NCBI GenBank assembly: GCA_029210775.1
Contig: JARGGI010000010.1
Location: 1 to 37,367, forward strand
Direction of reading: 5' to 3'
From: Patescibacteria group bacterium
Lineage (GTDB): Bacteria; Patescibacteriota; Minisyncoccia; JAHIHE01; JAGLIN01
DNA length: 37,367 nt
The notes below the pieces were generated by a model. That model did not search any database, was not told where the DNA came from, and saw only the letters and a program-made list of their open reading frames with translations. Below are positions 14,492 through 23,800 of the stretch, one piece after another. Position numbers and translations under genes: made by a program. How positions within the stretch are numbered: position 1 is the first letter of the stretch; each line of letters opens with the position of its first letter.

Positions 14492-14593
14492 TCTCAGAAT
14501 TAATTTTCAATATTTTATATTACAGTTTTTAGTGTATAATTTAGAGATTCTATCACTTCGTTCGCTATCACTCACTTCGCTCCAGAATGACAG
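14492..14593. repeat. Dispersed repeat family C, copy 2
   Basis: TCTCAGAATT, TTTATATTACA, GATTCTATCACTTC and CCAGAATGACA in the same order as 13309-13391, with an extra TTCGCTATCACTCACTTCGC. Just upstream (14458-14492) a TCCTAT/ATAGGA inverted pair encloses a GC-richer loop. It fills the space between nif3-like and pheS. Confidence 0.6.
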
Positions 14594-14610
14594 TAAAATT
14601 AAAAAGCTAA

Positions 14611-15360
14611 TCATACTTCACACGACACATCCACAAACTCCACCTTAACTTTAAACTTCTTTTCCAACAATTTTCCAAGATTTTGAATTCCTAGTTTTTC
14701 CGTATTATAGTGTCCAGCATTAATAACATTAATCCCGCTTTCCTCAACCTCTCTGACAACATTTTCTCGCATATCCCCCGTCACAAAAACATCTGCTCCC
14801 ATTTCAATCGCTTGTATATAATAAGGCGAAGCTCCTCCTGAAATTACGGCCACTTTTTTGATTTTCTTTTTTCCATATGGTAAAACGAAGCTTTTCACAC
14901 CCAATTCCTTCTCAACCAAAACAACAAACTTCTTAAAATCCATTTCTTTATCAAGTTCTCCCACAAAACCCACATCAAATGGCTGACAATTTTTGGCTCC
15001 GAATAATTTTGCCAAACTAATATTGTTCCCAATTAAAGGATGAGCATCAAGCGGAAGATGATAGCCTGCCAAATTCAAATCATTTTCCAAAATCATTTTG
15101 ATTCGATTTTTCCAAAAACCATTTATTTGCAAAGGTGATGGAACTGCGTTTACAAAAAAACCATGATGAACAATCAACATCTCTGCCTTTTTTGAAATCG
15201 CTTCGCTTATCAATCTTTGACTTAAGCTCACACCAGTCACTATTTTGGAAATCTTTTCTTTTCCTTCAATTTGAAGGCCGTTTACACAACCATCCTCTAA
15301 ATCATCTATTCTTAAATAATTATTCAAATATTCAATTATTTTTGTTCTTTTTACCGACAT
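14611..15360 (-). CDS. Nif3-like dinuclear metal-centre protein (DUF34/YbgI family)
   Basis: Conserved metal-binding protein of the NIF3 family, often annotated as GTP cyclohydrolase 1 type 2, with an uncertain cellular role. The 249-residue length matches the short form. Metal ligands are visible: LIVHHGFF near 64-71, GYHLPLDAHP near 99-108, and the late GHYNTEKLG near 217-225. It ends in a TGA stop, consistent with the standard code. It follows fni by 4 bp and probably shares its transcript with pheS. Confidence 0.88.
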   Translation of the reverse strand: MSVKRTKIIEYLNNYLRIDDLEDGCVNGLQIEGKEKISKIVTGVSLSQRLISEAISKKAEMLIVHHGFFVNAVPSPLQINGFWKNRIKMILENDLNLAGYHLPLDAHPLIGNNISLAKLFGAKNCQPFDVGFVGELDKEMDFKKFVVLVEKELGVKSFVLPYGKKKIKKVAVISGGASPYYIQAIEMGADVFVTGDMRENVVREVEESGINVINAGHYNTEKLGIQNLGKLLEKKFKVKVEFVDVSCEV

Positions 15361-15364
15361 AAAT

Positions 15365-16375
15365 TTAAATTAATTTTATAGCTTGTCTATTATTTTTTAA
15401 CTCTTTTAAATTTTTAACTCCCACCAACATCATTGCAGTTTTCAATTCTATAATATAATTCTCCAAATATTTTTCCACTGCTTCAGAGCTTTTATTCGCT
15501 TCAATCAAAAGCGGACCTGCAATTCCAACCAAATCTGCCCCCAAAGCAATCGCCTTACAAGCCGATATTCCGTCATATATTCCTCCACTTGCAATTAAAG
15601 GCAATCTTACAGTAGACTGACATTCAACTAAACTTTCAGCAGAAGGTATTCCCCATTCAGAAAATCTTTCCGCCAAGGCATTATCTTCTTGCCTGAATTT
15701 TTCCACTTTTGTCCAACTTATTCCTCCTGCTCCTGCAATATCAATAGTCTTAACTCCGCATCTTTCAAGTTTTAAAGCAATTTTACCAGAAATTCCAAAC
15801 CCAACTTCTTTCACTAAAACTGGTAAATCTATAAATTTTATAAAATCACTCAAATTTTCAACTGAATTAACAAAATCTCGTTCACCTTCTTTTTGCGCAA
15901 GTTCTTGGGCTAAATTTAAATGAACAAAAATTCCATCAGCTTCGATTTCTCTAACTGCCAATCTAATTTTATCAAAATTTACCCGATACTTCAAATAATC
16001 CAAACCAATATTACCAACATATAAAATATCAGGCGCAATGTCTCTGATTTGATAGGAATGAGTCAATCTTCCATCTTTAATCATCGCTTTTTGCGACCCG
16101 CAACTCATTGCAATCCCTATTTTTTGTGCAACTGTAGCTAAATTTTTGTTTATTTTAACCGCCTCATCGCATCCGCCAGTTATTGAAGAGATTATTATTG
16201 GAAAGCTTAGTTTAAGACCTAAAAATTCTGTTTCTAAATTTATATCATCAAAATTAAAATTAACTAATGCATTATGTTTTAGTTCATATTTCTCAAATCC
16301 GTTTGATTTTTGAAATTTCACATTTTCATTCAAACAAATCTTGATATGATCTTTTTTTCGTGATTTAATGCTCAT
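15365..16375 (-). CDS. fni: Type 2 isopentenyl-diphosphate delta-isomerase (FMN dependent)
   Basis: Converts IPP to DMAPP for isoprenoid synthesis, using reduced FMN in a TIM barrel. The 336-residue protein has RKKDHIKICLNENVKF at the N-terminus, ISSITGGCDEA (about 62-72), MSCGSQKAM, HLNLAQELAQKEGERDF, PVLVKEVGFGIS, the late IDIAGAGGISWTKVE and the phosphate-binding LIASGGIYDG and GADLVGIAGPLL. These are the family's marks. No mevalonate-pathway gene is in this window. Its ATG directly follows the stop of the upstream membrane-protein gene (TAAATG), so they are translationally linked. Confidence 0.93.
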   Translation of the reverse strand: MSIKSRKKDHIKICLNENVKFQKSNGFEKYELKHNALVNFNFDDINLETEFLGLKLSFPIIISSITGGCDEAVKINKNLATVAQKIGIAMSCGSQKAMIKDGRLTHSYQIRDIAPDILYVGNIGLDYLKYRVNFDKIRLAVREIEADGIFVHLNLAQELAQKEGERDFVNSVENLSDFIKFIDLPVLVKEVGFGISGKIALKLERCGVKTIDIAGAGGISWTKVEKFRQEDNALAERFSEWGIPSAESLVECQSTVRLPLIASGGIYDGISACKAIALGADLVGIAGPLLIEANKSSEAVEKYLENYIIELKTAMMLVGVKNLKELKNNRQAIKLI

Positions 16376-16747
16376 TTAATTTTTACTCATAGAATAAAGC
16401 TCTAATAAACCAATACTTATTATAAACAACGCGACGCTCCAGAAATAAAGCATTTCAAAACTCTGCAAAACCAACATTCCAGTAAAAATCAAAGATAAAA
16501 AAATTCCTTGACGAAAGGCGACTCCAATTTGATGAAATCCAGTTTTATTTTTTAATAGTTTTATTCTTAGATAAAAACCGAAAACTGCAAAAAAACCAGA
16601 TAGAAACAAAAATAGAACCAGAAAAAATAATATTACTGCAATAAAACCCGCTGTTTCTGGATCAATATATATAAGAATGAGAATCAGTGAAACAAAACAT
16701 AAAAAAGTACTAATTACCATTCCTAAAATGCATGTTCTGAGGGTCAT
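16376..16747 (-). CDS. Four-helix small membrane protein, unknown
   Basis: A 123-residue, very hydrophobic protein with about four membrane segments (near 8-27, 33-60, 80-97, 100-118) and a short basic loop (RIKLLKNKTGFHQIG) between the second and third. First gene of the operon with fni, nif3-like and probably pheS; it touches fni with no spacer. There is a good promoter upstream. No function can be read from the sequence. Confidence 0.7.
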   Translation of the reverse strand: MTLRTCILGMVISTFLCFVSLILILIYIDPETAGFIAVILFFLVLFLFLSGFFAVFGFYLRIKLLKNKTGFHQIGVAFRQGIFLSLIFTGMLVLQSFEMLYFWSVALFIISIGLLELYSMSKN

Positions 16748-16782
16748 AAAATAAATTATTAAATTATAAATTGTATGTTTAA

Positions 16783-16811
16783 ATAATACCTTATTTAGAC
16801 TAAAATTACAA
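16783..16811 (-). promoter_or_regulatory. Promoter of the membrane protein-fni-nif3 operon
   Basis: TTGTAA (16806-16811), 17-bp spacer, TATTAT (16783-16788) on the minus strand, about 30 nt before the ATG at 16747. Confidence 0.55.
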
Positions 16812-16886
16812 TATTACAATACATAAAGTAAATAGTACTAACTCTTGCGCAATTTGATTTTATAATTTATACTAAACCATGTTGAC

Positions 16887-16915
16887 TTGTAATAAAGAAT
16901 ATCTTCAGATATAAT
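16887..16915 (+). promoter_or_regulatory. tRNA cluster promoter
   Basis: TTGTAA (16887-16892), 17-bp spacer, TATAAT (16910-16915) on the plus strand, 12 bp before the first tRNA. Confidence 0.6.
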
Positions 16916-16927
16916 ATAAAACAATAC

Positions 16928-16999
16928 AGCGGGGTAGAGCAGCGGCAGCTCGCGAGGCCCATAACCTCGAGGACGCAGGTTCGAATCCTGCCCCCGCAA
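16928..16999 (+). tRNA. Initiator tRNA-fMet (anticodon CAT) with unusual C33
   Basis: 72-nt cloverleaf with the bacterial initiator hallmarks: unpaired A1-A72 at the acceptor end and A11-U24 in the D-stem (elongators have Y11-R24). The anticodon arm is CGAGG, loop CCCATAA, CCTCG. Two departures are visible. Position 33 is C instead of the near-universal U33. The three G-C pairs of the initiator anticodon stem are reduced to two, because 29-41 is A-U. CCA is not encoded. Confidence 0.93.
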
Positions 17000-17088
17000 C
17001 AAATAATGGAAATGTAGGACAGCTCGTCTCAACATTATAGATCTTAAAAAAGACATCCCATTTGAAATTGAAACCCTCGCAGTAATTT

Positions 17089-17128
17089 AACTTATAACAA
17101 GTAACAGAAATGGAAAATGTTATAAGTT
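17089..17128. repeat. Inverted repeat ahead of the second tRNA
   Basis: AACTTATAAC (17089-17098) and GTTATAAGTT (17119-17128), perfect 10-bp arms 20 bp apart, ending 21 bp before the tRNA at 17150. The same arm sequence recurs before the third tRNA. Confidence 0.75.
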
Positions 17129-17149
17129 ATTTATTTATAGAAAACTTTC

Positions 17150-17223
17150 GCCAGGATAGCTCAGTTGGTTAGAGCGCGAGACTCATAAGCTCGAGGTCGT
17201 GGGTTCGACCCCCACTCCTGGTA
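17150..17223 (+). tRNA. tRNA with anticodon CAT (elongator Met, or Ile after lysidine modification)
   Basis: 74-nt cloverleaf: acceptor GCCAGGA with TCCTGGT (one G-U), C11-G24 in the D-stem, so not an initiator. Anticodon loop CTCATAA. The 31-39 position is an A-G mismatch. CAT could read AUG, or AUA if TilS modifies the C; the sequence alone does not decide. CCA is not encoded. Confidence 0.9.
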
Positions 17224-17273
17224 CATACTGTTATATTATTTTTCAAATAAAAACTTCTTATTATATATATTTA

Positions 17274-17301
17274 CAACTTATAAGTTATATGTTATAAGTT
17301 G
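17274..17301. repeat. Inverted repeat ahead of the third tRNA
   Basis: CAACTTATAA (17274-17283) and TTATAAGTTG (17292-17301), perfect 10-bp arms around 8 nt, ending 7 bp before tRNA-Asp. It shares the AACTTATAA arm with the repeat at 17089-17128. Confidence 0.75.
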
Positions 17302-17307
17302 AATTTG

Positions 17308-17384
17308 GGGGGCGTAGCTCAGTTGGTTAGAGCGACTGCCTGTCACGCAGTAGGCCACCGGTTCAAGTCCGGCCGTCCCCGCCA
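17308..17384 (+). tRNA. tRNA-Asp (anticodon GTC) with encoded CCA
   Basis: Cloverleaf with acceptor GGGGGCG and CGTCCCC (one G-U), anticodon arm ACTGC, loop CTGTCAC, GCAGT, discriminator G at 17381 and CCA at 17382-17384. It is the only one of the five tRNAs here with CCA in the gene. Confidence 0.94.
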
Positions 17385-17416
17385 AAAAAACAATCTTTTT
17401 TAAAAGATTGTTTTTT
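17385..17416. terminator. Bidirectional terminator between the tRNA cluster and the pilus operon
   Basis: A-tract with CAATCTTTT, short loop, AAAAGATTG and T-tract. It ends the plus-strand tRNA transcript and the converging minus-strand pilus operon, whose last stop is at 17442. Confidence 0.88.
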
Positions 17417-17441
17417 ATATAAACTCGCAATTAATTTATTT

Positions 17442-17870
17442 CTAATTCCATAAAAGTTCAATAGATCTTGAAACTCTTTTGTTCTGATCGTAACCTGTTA
17501 TTTTTATTCCCAAAGTAGCAGGAAGTGAAACATTAACTCTCTTTACCGTAAATGATCCTGCATCAGCAACAACTTGATATAATCCACTTTCAGGAAGTAT
17601 TATATCTCCGATATTATAATCATTAATATTTATTTTATTAGGATCCGATGCTATCTTTCTCACTCCGTATATAACACGTTCAGTGCCCATATCTGCCATA
17701 TAATAAGCTTGAATTGATTCTTGGGCATCTCTTGTACTCTTTGATTGTTTAATTGAAATTTCAGCTAAAAACATACTTATAACAAACAATATTGACATTA
17801 CAAAAAAAACAATTAAAAAAGCAGCCTGCCCATTCTGATTTTTTAATATTTTATTATATATATATTTCAT
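17442..17870 (-). CDS. PilX/GspK-like minor prepilin
   Basis: A 142-residue protein with a short basic leader ending KNQNG, then a hydrophobic helix QAAFLIVFFVMSILFVISMF. After the candidate cleavage Gly, position +5 is not Glu, as in PilX/GspK proteins, which cap the pilus tip. QAYYMADMGTERVIYG resembles the PilX segment with its AYYxAxxGxE pattern. Last of four prepilins; it lies 4 bp after the PilW/GspJ-like gene. It is shorter than GspK and lacks its large inserted domain. The role is inferred from order and motif. Confidence 0.75.
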   Translation of the reverse strand: MKYIYNKILKNQNGQAAFLIVFFVMSILFVISMFLAEISIKQSKSTRDAQESIQAYYMADMGTERVIYGVRKIASDPNKININDYNIGDIILPESGLYQVVADAGSFTVKRVNVSLPATLGIKITGYDQNKRVSRSIELLWN

Positions 17871-17874
17871 AATC

Positions 17875-18459
17875 TTATTTATATATTCTCATAGATATAC
17901 TTGTTTGTAATTTTATGTTAGTATCATCCCTTTTTCTCGATTTTACATCCATTAAAATAGTTACAAAAGATTGTTTGTTCCCACTTGAAAAATCATTCGT
18001 ATAAAATTTCAAATTTTTCAAAATCACATCAGTAGAACTAACTCTCGTACCGGTCCCATCATTATCAAAATCTATTGAAAAATATTCATATCCAACGCCA
18101 CTACCACAAACACCATCAACATCAGATATACAATATGTGATCAAATCACCATTATGATTTGTAAAAGTTAGATTTGAATCATTATTATTAGATTGATCAA
18201 TATTTATATCTTTAGCCATACGCAATTCCCTGGAAATTGTTTCCATTATATAATTAGCTTCCCTTTGAACTTCAAAAAGATCCATTGCCTTTTTCTGAGC
18301 ACTACTTCCACTTACAAATATTCCAATTGCAGTAGTAATAACCATAGAAAACAACCCCAACGCTACAAGCATCTCAATCAAAGTAAAACCGCCTACTTTT
18401 TCATCATATTTATTCATTTTTAAAATCTTAAATAATATACTATTTATACCATTCTCCAT
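17875..18459 (-). CDS. PilW/GspJ-like minor prepilin
   Basis: A 194-residue prepilin. The type III signal motif is clear at about 24-30 (GGFTLIE: Gly-1, Phe+1, Glu+5), followed by the hydrophobic helix MLVALGLFSMVITTAIGIFV. Downstream QREANYIMETISRELRMAKDI is typical of PilW/GspJ proteins. The rest is a beta-rich globular part. The leader before the Gly is long (about 24 residues), as in many CPR and monoderm pilins. It overlaps the preceding gene by 20 bp. PilD (36288-37145) would process it. Confidence 0.82.
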   Translation of the reverse strand: MENGINSILFKILKMNKYDEKVGGFTLIEMLVALGLFSMVITTAIGIFVSGSSAQKKAMDLFEVQREANYIMETISRELRMAKDINIDQSNNNDSNLTFTNHNGDLITYCISDVDGVCGSGVGYEYFSIDFDNDGTGTRVSSTDVILKNLKFYTNDFSSGNKQSFVTILMDVKSRKRDDTNIKLQTSISMRIYK

Positions 18460-19057
18460 AAATATAAGCCAAAATCTTTACTTCATAATTATTAAAATTA
18501 ACCGTTGAAATAATTCTCATACAACTTAAAACATCACAATCTCCTTCATTCTTGTCAAGTTTAACGCTTCTTTGAAATATTGTTTTTTCCCATTCAAGAG
18601 GAATAGTTGAAAGATCAACATCAGGAGATTGACCAGAAGATTGACCATAATATCCATTAGCTCTATTTATATAAACCTTTTTTGCTTGTCCAAATCCTAC
18701 TGCATTAAACAAACGCCAACCTTCCATAGGATCATCTTTATTATTTAAAACAATTGTTGTGTTTACTTCATCAATTGCATCAAGCGCAGGATCTGTAGAA
18801 CCTCTAAACCACTCGTCGTCTCTTATTTTCCTGATCACTTCTATCTGCTCTTGTGCTAAATATATTGCGATTAATTTATTTCTATTTCTAATCTCATTTC
18901 TTATATTTAAAACAAAAAGAGATGTAATCGAAACAGTACCAACAACAATTATGCCTATAGAAATTATTATCTCCATCATACCAAAACCATCTTCACTTTT
19001 TTTTCGAAAAGAAAATAGTTTTTTTATCTTTAAAATATTAAAAATGTCATGATTCAT
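18440..19057 (-). CDS. PilV/GspI-like minor prepilin
   Basis: A 205-residue prepilin with the cleavage motif EDGFGMMEIIISIGIIVVG (Gly-1, Phe+1, Glu+5). The helix continues to LFVLNIRNE, then LIAIYLAQEQIEVIRKIRDDEWF, a stretch common in PilV/GspI proteins of Patescibacteria-type loci. Two late cysteines (CDVLSC) may form a disulfide. The end overlaps the next prepilin gene by 20 bp, suggesting coupled translation. Third of the GspH-I-J-K-like series counted from pilC. Confidence 0.8.
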   Translation of the reverse strand: MNHDIFNILKIKKLFSFRKKSEDGFGMMEIIISIGIIVVGTVSITSLFVLNIRNEIRNRNKLIAIYLAQEQIEVIRKIRDDEWFRGSTDPALDAIDEVNTTIVLNNKDDPMEGWRLFNAVGFGQAKKVYINRANGYYGQSSGQSPDVDLSTIPLEWEKTIFQRSVKLDKNEGDCDVLSCMRIISTVNFNNYEVKILAYIYGEWYK

Positions 19058-19094
19058 TTACTTTAAATTAAAAATCAATATGTAAAATGAAAAA

Positions 19095-19613
19095 CTAATC
19101 AATTGCACCAGCACCATTTATAGTTATTATACTCGTATTTCCTTCACCATTGATAATTTCAACTTTCATAATTTGATCAGTGTTTTTTACTGTATTAATA
19201 AAAATACCTCCATAAGGTGGTTGAAAAATTATATCTATAGGATCTATAACTATCGCATTTATTGTTGTTGAGTTAACTTTAACATTTTTTGTTAATGATA
19301 CCTCCTTAACCTTTTCAGCTAATCCGTCATATGTTTTATTTGCAGGTGATAGATCTGCAAAAATAATATAACTATTTAGTCCTGAAACAAAATGAATTCC
19401 ATAACCACCTTCTGGAAACACTCCGCCAAACTCTTGAACAGAATATGAATAACCTTGCACCATTCTAATGTCACTCATAATTAATTTGTTTCCCAACAAT
19501 AAAGCCTTATTATTCATAGACTTTTTATACGACGGAATCATTATAACAGACATTATGCCAATTATGGACACAACAACCATCACTTCAAGAAAAGAAAAAC
19601 CTTTATTATTCAT
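19095..19613 (-). CDS. FimT/GspH-like minor prepilin
   Basis: A 172-residue prepilin with a very short leader (MNNKG) and the motif GFSFLEVMVVVSIIGIM (Gly-1, Phe+1, Glu+5). The globular part has a beta pattern as in GspH/FimT (GGYGIHFVSGLNSYIIFAD). It lies 13 bp downstream of pilC. GspH-like pilins belong to the tip complex that primes pilus assembly. A major pilin role cannot be excluded, but the large beta-rich domain and gene order favour a minor one. Confidence 0.8.
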   Translation of the reverse strand: MNNKGFSFLEVMVVVSIIGIMSVIMIPSYKKSMNNKALLLGNKLIMSDIRMVQGYSYSVQEFGGVFPEGGYGIHFVSGLNSYIIFADLSPANKTYDGLAEKVKEVSLTKNVKVNSTTINAIVIDPIDIIFQPPYGGIFINTVKNTDQIMKVEIINGEGNTSIITINGAGAID

Positions 19614-19626
19614 AATATTTATATGT

Positions 19627-20832
19627 TTATATTGCTGATGTCATTTGATATATAGGCATAAGAATCGCCCCAACAAGAATAGCAACAGCTCCACCAAGTG
19701 CAAATATCATAATTGGCTCAATAATTGAAGTTAACCCATCAACCGCAATATCAACTTCTTTGGTATAAAAATCAGCTACATCCTTCAAAACAACATCTAA
19801 TCTTCCAGTTCTTTCTCCTACTCTTATCATTTTTGACACCAAAGGAGGTAATTGTTCACTTCTTTCAAATGCATATGCGATTGAACCTCCAATTCTAACT
19901 TCATCAACGCTATTATAAATTACTTTTTTAAACACCTCATTACCAACTACATCGCCTGTAATTTGAAGTGCTCGAATAATTGGAATCCCACTCGTAACAA
20001 GCATTGAAAGATTTTCTGCAAAACGTGCAACGTAAAATTTCTTAAATATAGGACCAAAAGAAGGTATCTTTAATATAAGCTTATCTGTTAATGTTTTTCC
20101 TTGCGGAGATTCAACATATTTTCCTCCAATGTAAAAAAAACCAATTATCATCAACATTATTATAACGAAATTATTCTGCATCAAATCACTTACAAAAATT
20201 ACAATTTTTGTTGGAAGAGGTAATTCTTGTCCACTGTCTTCAAACATACTAACAAGTTGCGGAACAACAAAGGCCATCATTCCAATTCCAATAAAAATGA
20301 AACCGCCCATCACAATCGCAGGATACATTAATGCTCCTTTCACTTTACTTTTCAAAAGATATTGTTTCTCAATATAATCTGCTAAATGAAGAAGTGATTC
20401 CTGTAAATTTCCAGACACTTCTCCAGACTTAACAATATTTACATAAAAATCTGAAAATATATTTGGAAATTTTGACAATGCAGTTGAAAATGGAACTCCA
20501 TCTTCAACCATATTTGAAACTTTGAAAATATGTTCCTTAAAATAAACACTTTCTTCTTGACCATATTGTATTCTAAGAGACTCAGACAAAGGAACACCAG
20601 ATGTAAGTAAAATTGACAGTTCCTTAGAAAAGATTACTATTTTTTTATAACTAACTCGATGCAAAGAAGATAAAACATTTTTTATTAAAACAAATTCTTT
20701 AATTTGACTAATTGAAACAACAATAAGTTTATGCTTTTGAAGAAGTTCTATTGCTCTTTCCTTGCTATTTGCTTCAATTTTACCAAGTTGCTCTGCTCCG
20801 CTTAGTGATATTGCTTTATATCTAAATTTCAT
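19627..20832 (-). CDS. pilC: Type IV pilus inner-membrane platform protein PilC (GspF family)
   Basis: Polytopic platform protein that couples the assembly ATPase to pilin extraction. The 401-residue length is standard, with two repeats of the GspF domain (about 66-189 and 269-391). The marks include VPLSESLRIQYG, MVEDGVPFSTALSKFPNIFSD, SGEVSGNLQESLLHLADYIE in repeat 1 and SGIPIIRALQIT, MIRVGERTGRLDVVLKDVADFY in repeat 2. Membrane segments are near 168-190, 219-237 and 370-395. It sits between the giant adhesin gene (5 bp) and the first prepilin. The ATPases PilB/PilT and PilM are not in this window. Confidence 0.93.
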   Translation of the reverse strand: MKFRYKAISLSGAEQLGKIEANSKERAIELLQKHKLIVVSISQIKEFVLIKNVLSSLHRVSYKKIVIFSKELSILLTSGVPLSESLRIQYGQEESVYFKEHIFKVSNMVEDGVPFSTALSKFPNIFSDFYVNIVKSGEVSGNLQESLLHLADYIEKQYLLKSKVKGALMYPAIVMGGFIFIGIGMMAFVVPQLVSMFEDSGQELPLPTKIVIFVSDLMQNNFVIIMLMIIGFFYIGGKYVESPQGKTLTDKLILKIPSFGPIFKKFYVARFAENLSMLVTSGIPIIRALQITGDVVGNEVFKKVIYNSVDEVRIGGSIAYAFERSEQLPPLVSKMIRVGERTGRLDVVLKDVADFYTKEVDIAVDGLTSIIEPIMIFALGGAVAILVGAILMPIYQMTSAI

Positions 20833-20837
20833 AATTA

Positions 20838-23800
20838 TTAATTAGATGAATGAACCTCATTCCATTTTGGATATTTGTCTCCTCCAAAAGGAATTTTTTT
20901 AGTTTTTATACAAAATTTACCTTCTATGTCTGTTGCTTTTAGACTCACATCATGGACATCAAAAACAGATTCAACATAATTATTAATAGGATCAGAATCG
21001 GTACTATCAACCGACAGATCTCCAAAAAAATCCCATTCCAGTTTTTTAAAATATTCACATTTGCCACCATTACACAAATAATTCAATCCAAATTTTGTAC
21101 ACTGCGAGTCAGCATCGCATTGAACACATTCAGATACTTCACATTTCGCGTAATTTGTTGATTTACAATCGCTATCATTATTACAAACATTAGAAGCCGT
21201 TTGACAAACACCACTGTTACATACATAATTAGTAGCTCCGTTAAATTTATTACAAGTTGAATTATCCGTACACTCAACACAATATACATCATCACACCTT
21301 GATTTTTCAAGTGACAAACACATATTACTATCTGAACTTGCACACCCAATTGTTTTGTGAAAAATTATATCTTCTCCAAACAAACACTTATCCACACTCG
21401 TTGTGTCTTCATAAGTTTCATAAGCACATTCCTTATTCAAGTTTTCAACAGGAGGATTAACAGAATTATCAAATGGATGAGCAACAAAATCAACAACTGG
21501 ATAAGGATTTTGAGGAGTTGTAAAGGTTTTTGAGTTTCCATCTCCATCAGGATTTTTTAGATCATCATAAACGACCCAATCAGATGTTCTTGGATATACA
21601 TCATGATTATCAGTTACTCGAACTCTCCAATAATAAGACTTACTTCCATATTCAAGATTCATACTCGTAACTTCAAAAGTGTCTCCAATAGCTGGATTAG
21701 TGGTCCAATTTGAAGTCATATAAATCCTATTTATATCATTTGAAAGAACGACTCTTTCTTGTCCAATGCCAGTTCCTGAAGTAATTTTAACAATCCCTCC
21801 TTTCCATTCATCAGTAATCCATAAAGCCCCACCATTTTCAATATAATTATTTGCAACTCCAGTCACAGTTAATCCTGAAACCATATTTTCTCCCTTGTTG
21901 ATTTGATGATATCCATCTACAGCAACCTTTTTTATATTAACTACAAAAGGTCCAACACTAAAATCATCGTTCCCCTCTTTTACTTGAATTTCATAATAAT
22001 CTTGTATATCAAGATCAGCATCATTAAATGCCCAATATAATTTATATTTTAACCCTTCTTTACAAAAATCAGGTTCCGTAATTATAAGATTAGTTAGATA
22101 AGGAGATATATTTGAATGCAAAACCACAAACCCCTGCTCACTAGTTTTCTTTATATTATTATTACTGCTGTTGTCAACGGCAATGGCCCTATATTTAAAA
22201 ACTGAATCAGCTTTAAGTAAGACTGGATCTATCTGAGGATTTGCGCAAGAACCTCCAAAAACACAAGCACTACAAATAGTAACATTATTACAAGATACAC
22301 TTCCTGTTGTCTTCCAATTATCATTTGTCCATTCAATGAGTATTTGACTTATACCTAAAGAATCACTTGCCATAGCCGTCAATGTAAAATCATCATTAAC
22401 TGAATCTATACTATTGTTATAAACTGATGCAAACGGTTGCGAAATTGATAATATATCGCCACCACTAATTGTTACTATTGGAACAGATGTATAACCAGAA
22501 CCTCCGTCAATAACGAAAAAATCAGTAATTATATCGCCTGTCAAAATTGCGCTAATACTTGCAGCCGTAGATGCTCCGCCACCAGAAATTTCCACCTTTG
22601 GATCAGAAACATATCCTGAACCCCCGTCAACCACCGTAACTGAAATCACTTTTCCACTAATAGTATCAATAACGGCAGTCGCATTTCCCTGAACAACACC
22701 ACTCTTTTTTGAAGTTGCTTTAATTGAAACAGTTTCCACTTCACCGTCACAATAAGAATTATTAACTACATTTTCATCAGAAATTAAGTCACAGTCATTG
22801 TCTTTGGTGTCCGTGCAAACTTGCCACGGAACGGGAACATTTCTATTCAGAATTCCAATAGGATTACCAGCACTATCTTTGTCATCCCCATTTCCATAAT
22901 TCACCCATTGTGGACCATTTCCAGAAATCTCATTTACAACCGTTCCTGTTCCTTCATTGAAATTCCAATAACCAACAAGCCCAGAGTTATCTGTAAAAAC
23001 TCCTTTATAATGCTCTTCAACTTCCGCATCAGAAAGCGCGCGATTGTAAATACGAACATCATCCATGAGACCGTCAAACCTGTGCGCTGACGAATTATAA
23101 GAACCTATATATTTTGATCTACTTAAATTTGGAAATAACATATTTAATGTTGTTGTGGCAGTATTGATAAGCTCACCATTTCTGTAAAACTTTGCTGTTT
23201 TATTTGCATAATCTACAACAGCAGTAACATATACCCATTGATTATCATAGCCGGTAAAAAAGTTACTACTGGAATAAAAATAAGAATACGATGTTCCAAA
23301 TGCGAATTGCCATATTAAATAATCATTGTCATATTGTCGATATAAAAATAGAAATCCCGTTGACCCAGATTGAGTCGCATCAGCTATCAAAGTTTGATGA
23401 GCGGTTTTTTTGCTATTATTAATCCATCCGCTAAACGTAATCACATTATTTGTATTCGGGATTGAAAAACTATTTGTTTTTACATAATCATTAATTCCGT
23501 CAAAATCAAGTCCATAGCCATATTTCCCGTTCACCCAGTCGCTTTCATCCATATTATATAATGTCCCATCAACATTACTTAAACTCCCATCATTCCCATT
23601 TCCAGAACTATCCCCTACAATTTCCCCTGTCCCCTCATCAAAATCCCAATAGCTTACAAGACCAGTATTATCCGCAAAAATTCCGTTATAATGATCTTCA
23701 ATTTCTTCTGGATAAAGCGCGCGATTGTAAACTCGAAGTTCATCAAGCAATCCAGCATATCTTCTTCCAGCCCTTCCGCTGATGCTAAAATTTTTAAAAT

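Noticed and set aside
16838-17056. Open minus-strand frame of 72 codons across the initiator tRNA
   Set aside because: It is antisense to a clear tRNA gene and has no protein features.
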